Assembly (NCBI RefSeq): GCF_008642295.1
Contig: NZ_CP029190.1
Location: forward strand, 2,824,001 to 2,888,000
Length of the DNA: 64,000 bases
Direction of reading: 5' to 3'
DNA from: Streptomyces venezuelae
GTDB lineage: Bacteria > Actinomycetota > Actinomycetes > Streptomycetales > Streptomycetaceae
A model generated the notes under the pieces. It saw nothing but the letters and a program-made list of their open reading frames with translations, had not been told where the DNA came from and ran no database searches. The position numbers and the translations under genes were made by a program. Shown in pieces: positions 33,305-40,435 of the stretch. Position 1 is the first letter of the stretch. Every line of letters begins with the position of its first letter.

Positions 33305-36300
33305 ATGCAGATCCGGCTGACCGTCATCGGGCCGCGCAACGGCCACCAGACCGCGCCCGCGACCTGTGACGTGCTCGTCACCGCGCCCGTCGGCACCCCG
33401 CTGTCCGCGGTGGCCTCCGGCCTGGCCGCGACCGTCGGCGGCCCGGACACCGGGGGCACGGTGATCCTCTACGCCGGTACGGAACGGCTCGATCCGCAGC
33501 GCCGGATCCTCGGCGAACCCCCGCTGGTGGACGGGGCGGTACTGGCCCTGCACGCGCCGGTCCCGGAAGCCGAGTGCGCCTCGCTGCCCGGCTCCACGGC
33601 CCAGCTCCACGTGGTGGCGGGGCCGGACGCGGGCGGGGTCCATCTGCTGCACCCCGGCCGCATCCGCATCGGGCGGTCCGGCGAGGCGGATGTCCCGCTG
33701 GACGATCCGGACGTGTCGCGGCTGCACTGCGCGGTGGTGGTGGGCGAGGACGGGCGGGTCGGCGTCGCGGACCTCGGCTCGACGAACGGCACGACGGTGG
33801 ACGGCACGGCGGTCGGCACGGAACCGGTGCTGCTGCCCCCGGGCGCACTGCTCCGCCTCGGCGAAACCACCCTCCTCCTGACCCCGTCCACCCACCCCCC
33901 ACTCCCCCTCACCCCGGACGCAGAGGGCCACCTGGCCCTCCCCGGCAGGGCCGGGACGTACGCGGGGCCCGGCGCAGCCGGGGCAGACGGCGCCGCCGCA
34001 CCCGGCACCGGCCGCCCCGGCCAACCGGCCCCCGCCCGGGCCGCAGGCCCCGCCACCGGCGCAGCCGGAGCGTACGCCGAGCCCGGCGCAGCCGGGGCAC
34101 CCGGCACCGGCGGAGCCGAGGCGCCCGCCGCGCCCGGCGGGCCCGGGCCGTACGGCTCCGGCCGCCCCGGCCAACCGGCCCCCGGCACAGCCGGGCCTGG
34201 CGGGCCCGGGGCCTACGGCTCCACCGCACCCGGCACGGGCCGGCCGGGCGGACCCGGCCAACCGGCCCCCGGCACAGCCGGGCCCACAGGCCCCGCACAG
34301 CCCGCCCCGGGCGCAGCCGCTGCGCCCGCAGCCCCCGCCCGCGCCGCAGGCCCCGCCACCGGCGCAGCCGGGGCGACCGCGGGGTCCGGGGCAGCCGGCC
34401 CGTACGCCGCGCCCAGCGCGGGCCACAGCCCTGGCGCAGCCGGAGCCGCAGGCCACGGCATGGGCCGGGCGGGCTCCGGCGGAGCCGGGGCATACGCCGA
34501 GCCCGGTGCAGCCGGGGCGTACGGCGGGCCCGGCGGGGCCGCGGCACCCGGACCGAACGCCCCAGGCGGAGCCATGGTGCGGAAGGTGCGGCGCGGCCTC
34601 GGCGCCTGGGCCCGGAAGTGGGTCGGGCGGGAGGAGTTCGACGAGGCGGCGGACGCCGTGGCCGCCGAGGCCGAGGCCGAGTGCCTGCCCGGCGGCGACA
34701 ACCCCGCCGCGCTCCTGCTCGCCGCGCTCGGCCCCACCGCCCGGCTCTGGGCGCGGGACCCCGCCACGGCACTCAGCGCCGGGCTCGGCGCCGGCAGCCG
34801 GGTCTCGCTGCGCGAAGCCGGGGCGCTCGGGCTGGCCGGGCCGCGGGCCCGGCTGACCGGGCTGGCCCGGTCGGTCGTGGCCCAGCTCGCCGCCCTGCAC
34901 TCCCCCGCCGAGCTGGAGATCGTCCTGCTCGCCACCGACCGCGCCCGCCCCGTCCCCGACCGGGTCCGGGACTGGGCCTGGCTCGGCTGGCTCCCGCACA
35001 CCCGCCCCGCCCACGGCCAGGACTGCCGGCTGCTGCTCGCCTACGACCGCGAACAGGCCGCCGCCCGCACCGCCGAGCTGACCCGCCGCCTGGACGACGG
35101 CCCGCTCGGCGCCCACTGGGCCGCCGCCGAGCCGGAGGCCGTCCGGCAGGCCGCCGCCGCGTACGACGGCCCGTACACCCTGGTCGTACTGGACGGGGAC
35201 CCCGGCCCCGGCCCGCTGCGGGACCTGACCGGCCGGCTGGCCTCGCACGGCCCCGCCGCCGGGATCCATCTGCTGTGCCTGGCCGAGGCGCCCGCCGCCA
35301 CCCCCGCCTCCACCGTCGAGGAGTCCTTCGAGGCGGCCTGCGCCGCCTCCCCCGCCTTCCGCGACTGCGGTGCCGTCGCCCTGCTCAGCGGGGACGTGGC
35401 CACCACGGTCCGGAGTTTCCCGGTCAGCGGCGGCCGGCTGGTCGGTCACGGCCGGGGCGCCACCGCCGATGCCGTGTCCGCGGCCTGGGCGGAGCGGTTC
35501 GCCCGCGCCCTGGCCCCGCTCCGCCCGGAGGCCGGCACGCCCGGCCCGGACCCCCGCCCGGCCACCGCCGCCGCGCTGCCGCAGACTTCGCGGCTGCTGG
35601 ACGAGCTGGGCCTGGCCCGGGCCACCCCGGCCTCGCTGATGGCCCGCTGGGCAGCCGCCACCGACCAGGGGCAGGCGGTCGGCGGCCTGGCCGAGGTGAT
35701 CCTCGGCAGCGGGCTGCGCGGGCCGGTCGGGGCCGAGCTGGTGGCCGACGGGCCGCACCTGCTGATCGAGGGCCCGCCCGGCAGCGGGCGGACCGAACTG
35801 CTCCGCTCCGTCGCCGCCTCGCTGTCCTCCGCCGCCCGCCCGGACCGGCTCGGACTGGTGCTGCTGGACGGGTCCGGCGGCGAGCGCGGCGAGGGCCTCG
35901 CGCCCTGTACCGAGCTGCCGCACGTCTCGGCGCATCTGGTCGCCTCCGACCCGCTGCGCATGCGCGAGTTCGCGCAGGCCCTCGGCGCCGAGCTGAAGCG
36001 CCGGTCGGAGCTGCTGGACGGGGTGCCGTTCAGCGAGTGGCACGCCCGCCGTGAACTCTCCGACCGCATGATCGCCCCCCGCCAGCCCAGCCCCGGCGAG
36101 CACCGCAACAACAGCGGCAGCGGCGGCAACAGCAACAGCGGCGATCTGGACCCGCAGCGCTCGGGCACCCTGCGGCTGCGGGCCACCGCCGTCCGCACCG
36201 AACCGGCGCCCGGCCCGAGCCCGCTGCCCCGGCTGGTGGTCCTGGTGGACGACTTCGACGCACTGGTCGCGCCCGCGCTCGGCAGTACCGGCCGGCCGGC

Positions 36301-36727
36301 CGCCGGTTCGGTGGTCCGCGCCCTGGAGGCGGTGGCCCGGGAGGGCGCCCGGCTCGGGGTGCACCTGGTGGCCACCAGCGCCCGTCCGGAGCGCACCGCC
36401 GGCACCGAACCGGCCCGGCTGGCGCGGCTCCGGGTGGAGCTCGACGCTCCGGACCAGCCCGGCCCCGGCCGCGGCCTGCTGTGGTTCCCGGACGGCCGGA
36501 GCGTTCCCTTCCAGGGCGGCCGGGTGACCGGCCGGATCCCGCGGACCGCCACCCAGCGGCCGACGGTGGTGCCGGTGGAATGGGAGCGGATGGGTGATCC
36601 GCCGGCCCGCCGTCCGGTGCGCGAGCTGGGCAACGGCCCGACCGATCTCGCCCTGCTGGCCAGTGCCCTGGACCGGGCCTCGCACCTGGTCTCGGCGATA
36701 CCCGTGCTGTTCCCGCCCGCCCCGTAG
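33305..36727 (+). CDS. FHA-domain FtsK/SpoIIIE-type (EccC/EssC-related) ATPase with altered P-loop
   Basis: A 1140-residue cytoplasmic protein. Residues 1-90 form a small beta-rich domain. Residues 98-175 form an FHA domain (GRIRIGRSGEADVPLDDPDV, SRLHC, LGSTNGTTVDG) that should bind phosphothreonine. Residues 215-420 are Gly/Ala/Pro repeats. The remainder resembles the region before and including the FtsK/SpoIIIE ATPase of type VII secretion EccC/EssC, but with no membrane helices. Walker A reads GPPGSGRTELL (residues 823-833), with Arg829 instead of Lys; Walker B is VVLVDDFDAL. It may bind ATP weakly or be a pseudo-ATPase scaffold. Divergent from the kinase genes, so a phospho-dependent partnership is plausible (inference). 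ATG 33305. Confidence 0.8.
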   Translation: MQIRLTVIGPRNGHQTAPATCDVLVTAPVGTPLSAVASGLAATVGGPDTGGTVILYAGTERLDPQRRILGEPPLVDGAVLALHAPVPEAECASLPGSTAQLHVVAGPDAGGVHLLHPGRIRIGRSGEADVPLDDPDVSRLHCAVVVGEDGRVGVADLGSTNGTTVDGTAVGTEPVLLPPGALLRLGETTLLLTPSTHPPLPLTPDAEGHLALPGRAGTYAGPGAAGADGAAAPGTGRPGQPAPARAAGPATGAAGAYAEPGAAGAPGTGGAEAPAAPGGPGPYGSGRPGQPAPGTAGPGGPGAYGSTAPGTGRPGGPGQPAPGTAGPTGPAQPAPGAAAAPAAPARAAGPATGAAGATAGSGAAGPYAAPSAGHSPGAAGAAGHGMGRAGSGGAGAYAEPGAAGAYGGPGGAAAPGPNAPGGAMVRKVRRGLGAWARKWVGREEFDEAADAVAAEAEAECLPGGDNPAALLLAALGPTARLWARDPATALSAGLGAGSRVSLREAGALGLAGPRARLTGLARSVVAQLAALHSPAELEIVLLATDRARPVPDRVRDWAWLGWLPHTRPAHGQDCRLLLAYDREQAAARTAELTRRLDDGPLGAHWAAAEPEAVRQAAAAYDGPYTLVVLDGDPGPGPLRDLTGRLASHGPAAGIHLLCLAEAPAATPASTVEESFEAACAASPAFRDCGAVALLSGDVATTVRSFPVSGGRLVGHGRGATADAVSAAWAERFARALAPLRPEAGTPGPDPRPATAAALPQTSRLLDELGLARATPASLMARWAAATDQGQAVGGLAEVILGSGLRGPVGAELVADGPHLLIEGPPGSGRTELLRSVAASLSSAARPDRLGLVLLDGSGGERGEGLAPCTELPHVSAHLVASDPLRMREFAQALGAELKRRSELLDGVPFSEWHARRELSDRMIAPRQPSPGEHRNNSGSGGNSNSGDLDPQRSGTLRLRATAVRTEPAPGPSPLPRLVVLVDDFDALVAPALGSTGRPAAGSVVRALEAVAREGARLGVHLVATSARPERTAGTEPARLARLRVELDAPDQPGPGRGLLWFPDGRSVPFQGGRVTGRIPRTATQRPTVVPVEWERMGDPPARRPVRELGNGPTDLALLASALDRASHLVSAIPVLFPPAP
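33945..34570 (+). repeat. Gly/Ala/Pro-rich coding repeats in the FHA/ATPase gene
   Basis: This stretch encodes repeated blocks such as GRPGQPAP, ARAAGPATGAAG, AYAEPGAAGA and GTAGPGGPGAYGS, several near-identical at DNA level (for example GCCGCAGGCCCCGCCACCGG at about 34040 and 34345). It is a flexible linker between the FHA and ATPase-like parts, of a kind that changes length quickly. Confidence 0.75.
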
Positions 36728-36796
36728 GAGGCGCCGGCGGGGGCCACGCGGTATTGCGGGCCGCATGCGTGACGGCGTAGACCTTGTGGCACGGAA

Positions 36797-36831
36797 CACA
36801 CCACGGGCACTTCACTGGCACACCACGGGCA
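36797..36831. promoter_or_regulatory. Direct repeats upstream of the sugar transporter operon
   Basis: CACACCACGGGCA occurs exactly twice, at 36797-36809 and 36819-36831. The copies are 22 bp apart, so they lie on the same DNA face, and they end 14 bp before the binding-protein ATG. They are candidate operator sites; overlap with the ribosome site suggests repression. Confidence 0.5.
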
Positions 36832-36845
36832 TCGGGGGCACAGCC

Positions 36846-38225
36846 ATGCGCAACCGCGGACGAAGCCGTACGACGACGCACGCCTGGGTGGCGATGGCCG
36901 CCCTGGGCGCACTCGCGCTGACCGCCTGCGGCGGGGACGGCGGGGACGGCGGCACCGGGAAGGAGGGCAGCACCCCCTCGGGCGGTGCGGCCCGGCCCGG
37001 CGGGGTCGAATTACCCTCCCTGGCAGGGGAGAAGATCGAGGTCGCGGCCGTCTGGACGGGCCCCGAACAGGCCAACTTCACCAAGGTGCTCAAGGAGTTC
37101 GAGAAGCGCACCGGGGCCACCGTCACCTTCGTGCCGGCCCAGGACCCCATCGTGACCTTCCTCGGTACCAAGGTCGCGGGCGGGCAGCCGCCGGACGTGG
37201 CGCTGCTGCCGCAGGTCGGGGCACTGGTCTCGGCCGTGCAGAACAAGTGGGCGCAGCCGGTGGGGCCCGCGGCCCAGGCCCAGCTCGACAAGAACTACTC
37301 GCCGGGCTGGAAGTCCCTGGGCGCGGTCGGCGGCACCCAGTACGGGGTGTACTACAAGGCGGCCAACAAATCCCTGGTCTGGTACAACGCGAAGGCCTTC
37401 GAGGCGGCCGGGGCGAAGGTCCCCAAGACCTGGAAGGAGTTCCTGGCCACCGCCGAGACCTTGTCGGCCTCCGGCATCCCGGCCGTGTCGGTCGGCGGTG
37501 CGGACGGCTGGACCCTCACCGACTGGTTCGAGAACATCTATCTCTCCCAGGCGGGTCCGGAAAAGTACGACAAGCTGGCCAAGCACGAGATCAAGTGGAC
37601 GGACGACAGCGTCAAGCAGGCCCTGACCACCCTCGGTGAGCTGTTCGGCCGCAAGGACTATCTGGCGGGCGGCCAGACCGGGGCGCTGGCCACCGAGTTC
37701 CCCAAGTCGGTGACGCAGACCTTCACCGGCGGCGACCAGCCGGCCGCGGCGATGGTCTTCGAGGGCGACTTCGTCGCGGTGAACATCGCCCAGACCGATG
37801 CGAAGATCGGCGAGGACGCGCTGGTGTTCCCGTTCCCGGCGGTCGGCGCGAAAGCCCCGGTGGTCTCGGGCGGCGATGTGGCGGTGGCGCTCAAGCCCTC
37901 GAAGGGTGCGCAGGCCCTGCTGACCTTCCTGGCCTCGGCGGATGCGGCGGAGATCCAGGCCGCCGAGGGCGGTTTCGTCTCACCCAACAAGTCGGTGCGG
38001 CCCGAGGCGTATCCGAACGACATCCAGCGGGAGATCGCCAAGGCGCTGATCGCGGCGGGCGACGACTTCCGGTTCGACATGTCCGACCAGGCCCCGGCGT
38101 CCTTCGGCGGCACGCCGGGCGCGGGTGAGTGGAAGGCGCTCCAGGACTTCCTGAAGAACCCGGCCGATGTGGCCGGTACGCAGGCCCGGCTGGAGTCCGA
38201 CGCGGCCAAGGCCTTCGGGAACTGA
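36846..38225 (+). CDS. Extracellular sugar-binding lipoprotein of an ABC importer
   Basis: A 459-residue lipoprotein with the signal peptide AWVAMAALGALALTACGG, lipobox LTAC. The SBP_bac_1 fold follows (VWTGPEQANFTKVLKEFEKR, GGQPPDVALLPQVG, YYKAANKSLVWYNAKAFEAAG, VFEGDFVAVNIAQTD). It should capture a carbohydrate for the two permeases that follow 5 bp downstream. It belongs to the carbohydrate uptake (CUT1) type; the specific sugar is unknown. ATG at 36846 is preceded by GGGGG at about seven bases. First gene of a three-gene operon. Confidence 0.93.
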   Translation: MRNRGRSRTTTHAWVAMAALGALALTACGGDGGDGGTGKEGSTPSGGAARPGGVELPSLAGEKIEVAAVWTGPEQANFTKVLKEFEKRTGATVTFVPAQDPIVTFLGTKVAGGQPPDVALLPQVGALVSAVQNKWAQPVGPAAQAQLDKNYSPGWKSLGAVGGTQYGVYYKAANKSLVWYNAKAFEAAGAKVPKTWKEFLATAETLSASGIPAVSVGGADGWTLTDWFENIYLSQAGPEKYDKLAKHEIKWTDDSVKQALTTLGELFGRKDYLAGGQTGALATEFPKSVTQTFTGGDQPAAAMVFEGDFVAVNIAQTDAKIGEDALVFPFPAVGAKAPVVSGGDVAVALKPSKGAQALLTFLASADAAEIQAAEGGFVSPNKSVRPEAYPNDIQREIAKALIAAGDDFRFDMSDQAPASFGGTPGAGEWKALQDFLKNPADVAGTQARLESDAAKAFGN

Positions 38226-38230
38226 TCCCG

Positions 38231-39526
38231 GTGGCCGGGACGTCACGGCGCCGCCACCGGATGGTGGCGGCGGCCTTCCTGCTGCCCGCGCTGCTGCTGC
38301 TCGGCGCGCTGGTCGTGCAGCCGATCGGCTACTCCGTCTACCGCAGTCTCTTCGACCGGTCCGGCGGCTCCTTCGTGGGCCTGGACAACTACGGGGAGAT
38401 CCTGCGGGACGACGCCATCCGCAATGCGCTGAAGAACACGGCGGTGTGGGTGGTGCTGGCGCCCGTCACGGCGACCGTGCTCGGTCTGCTCTTCGCGGTC
38501 CTGACGGAACGGGTCCGCTGGGGCACGGCGTTCAAGCTGCTGGTGTTCATGCCCATGGCGATCTCGATGCTGGCGGCCGGGATCATCTTCCGGCTGGTGT
38601 ACGAGCAGGATCCCGACAGGGGCGTGGCCAATGCGGTGTGGGTGGGGGTGCACGACACCTTCGCCGAGAGTTCGGCCTTCCCCAAGGCCCGGCCCGGCCG
38701 TGATTCGCCGCTGGTGCCGGCCGGCGGCGGCGCGTATGTGACGCGGGAGCCGGTCCGGGCGGGCGTGCCGGTGCTGCTGCCGCTGGTCGGGGTCGCCCCG
38801 GCCGCGCTCCCGGAGGGGACGAAGACCGCCCGCCCGCCGGCCGGCGAACCGGGGAAGGTCACCGGCACCGCCTGGCAGGACTTCACCCGGGGCGGGGGCG
38901 GGCAGACGAACGCGGTGGACCCGGCCGAATCGGCGTACGCGGGCATGCGGATCGAGGCGGTGAAGGACGGGAAGGTGGTGGAGTCCGTCCGGGCCCGGGC
39001 GGACGGCACGTTCACCCTGTCGGAGAAGGCCGACGGGGCGGTGCTGCGGCTCCCGGCGGCCAACTTCCGGGAGGCGTACGCGGGGGTGGACTGGCTGGGT
39101 CCCGCGCTGGTGACCCCGGCGGTCATCGGGGCGTACGTGTGGATGTGGGCGGGCTTCGCGATGGTGCTGATCGCGGCCGGGCTCGCGGCGGTGCCCCGGG
39201 AGCTGCTGGAGGCGGCCCGGGTGGACGGGGCGAACGAGTGGCAGGTGTTCCGCCGGATCACCGTGCCGGTGCTGGCACCGGTCCTGGTGGTGGTCCTGGT
39301 GACCCTGGTGATCAACGTGATGAAGATCTTCGACCTGGTCTTCGTGATCGCGCCGGGGTCGGTGCAGGACGATGCGAACGTGCTGGCGCTCCAGCTGTAC
39401 CGGACCTCGTTCGGCACGGACGCCGATCAGGGGGTGGGCAGCGCGATCGCGGTCCTGCTGCTGCTCCTGGTGGTGCCGGTGATGCTGGTGAACATCCGGC
39501 GGCTGCGGAAGGAGCGTTCCCGATGA
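38231..39526 (+). CDS. Sugar ABC transporter permease with extracytoplasmic insertion
   Basis: A 431-residue MalF-type permease. The EAA loop reads PRELLEAARVDGANEWQVFRRITVP, close to the consensus that contacts the ATPase. Normal family length is about 300. Here about 140 extra residues (140-279) lie between the third and fourth membrane helices, where E. coli MalF carries its P2 loop. They end in a small beta-rich segment (GMRIEAVKDGKVVESVRARA, GTFTLSEKADGAVLRLPAAN) resembling a carboxypeptidase-regulatory or Ig-like fold. It may contact the binding protein. GTG at 38231, 5 bp after the previous stop; ATGA overlap with the next gene. Confidence 0.9.
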   Translation: MAGTSRRRHRMVAAAFLLPALLLLGALVVQPIGYSVYRSLFDRSGGSFVGLDNYGEILRDDAIRNALKNTAVWVVLAPVTATVLGLLFAVLTERVRWGTAFKLLVFMPMAISMLAAGIIFRLVYEQDPDRGVANAVWVGVHDTFAESSAFPKARPGRDSPLVPAGGGAYVTREPVRAGVPVLLPLVGVAPAALPEGTKTARPPAGEPGKVTGTAWQDFTRGGGGQTNAVDPAESAYAGMRIEAVKDGKVVESVRARADGTFTLSEKADGAVLRLPAANFREAYAGVDWLGPALVTPAVIGAYVWMWAGFAMVLIAAGLAAVPRELLEAARVDGANEWQVFRRITVPVLAPVLVVVLVTLVINVMKIFDLVFVIAPGSVQDDANVLALQLYRTSFGTDADQGVGSAIAVLLLLLVVPVMLVNIRRLRKERSR

Positions 39527-40377
39527 AGGATTCCCTCGTGTCCCGGCTGGCCGCGCGGACCGCCGGCGGGGCGGTCCGGGTCTTCCTGGTCCTTGCCGCC
39601 CTGTTCTGGCTGCTGCCCACGCTCGGCCTGCTGCTGTCCTCGTTCCTGGCGCCTTCCGACCTGAACCGGGAGGGCTGGTGGCAGGTCTTCTCCGAGCCGG
39701 CCCGGCTGACCACCGAGAACTACGCGGACCTGCTGGCGAACGACACGATCACGAAGTCACTGCTCAGCACGGTGGCGATCACCGTGCCGGCCACGGTGCT
39801 GGTGGTGCTGCTCGGCGCGTTCGCCGGATACGCCTTCGCCTGGCTGGAGTTCCCCGGGCGGGACTGGCTGTTCCTGGTCGTGGTGGGGTTGTTGGTGGTA
39901 CCGGTCCAGGTCGCGCTGATCCCGGTCTCCGAACTCTTCGGCACGATCGGCCTCTTCGAGACGACGGCCGGGGTGGTCCTGTTCCACACGGCCTTCGGGC
40001 TGCCGTTCGCGGTGTTCCTGCTACGGAACTTCTTCGCGGAGATCCCGCGGGAGCTGCTGGAGGCGGCCCGCCTCGACGGGGCCGGTGAACTGCGGCTGTT
40101 CACCCGGGTGGTGCTGCCGCTGGGCGGTCCGGCGATCGCCTCGCTGGGCATCTTCCAGTTCCTGTGGGTGTGGAACGACATGCTGGTGGCGCTGGTGTTC
40201 GCGGATTCGGCGAACCCGCCCGTCACGGTCGCACTCCAGCAGCAGGTCCGGCAGTTCGGCAACAACATCGACGTGCTCGCGCCCGGCGCGTTCCTGTCGA
40301 TGGTGATCCCGCTGATCGTGTTCTTCGCCTTCCAGCGGCAGTTCGTGTCGGGGGTGATGGCGGGGGCGGTGAAGTAG
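39523..40377 (+). CDS. Sugar ABC transporter permease, MalG type
   Basis: A 284-residue permease with six membrane helices and the EAA loop IPRELLEAARLDGAGELRLFTRVVLP. It pairs with the MalF-type permease, with which it overlaps by ATGA. The operon ends here with no ATPase gene. In streptomycetes such importers are energised by the shared ATPase MsiK, encoded elsewhere, which is the likely partner (established for other CUT1 systems, inferred here). No terminator is evident in the 58 bp before the next gene. Confidence 0.93.
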   Translation: MKDSLVSRLAARTAGGAVRVFLVLAALFWLLPTLGLLLSSFLAPSDLNREGWWQVFSEPARLTTENYADLLANDTITKSLLSTVAITVPATVLVVLLGAFAGYAFAWLEFPGRDWLFLVVVGLLVVPVQVALIPVSELFGTIGLFETTAGVVLFHTAFGLPFAVFLLRNFFAEIPRELLEAARLDGAGELRLFTRVVLPLGGPAIASLGIFQFLWVWNDMLVALVFADSANPPVTVALQQQVRQFGNNIDVLAPGAFLSMVIPLIVFFAFQRQFVSGVMAGAVK

Positions 40378-40435
40378 TAACCCGAATGCCGCACTCTGCG
40401 TAACCTGATGATCGCCAGGGTGGTTCCTGGGCAAT

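Noticed and set aside
33305..36727. Type VII secretion locus
   Set aside because: Only a single FtsK-like protein without membrane helices is present; no WXG100, EccB, EccD, EccE or mycosin genes are visible.
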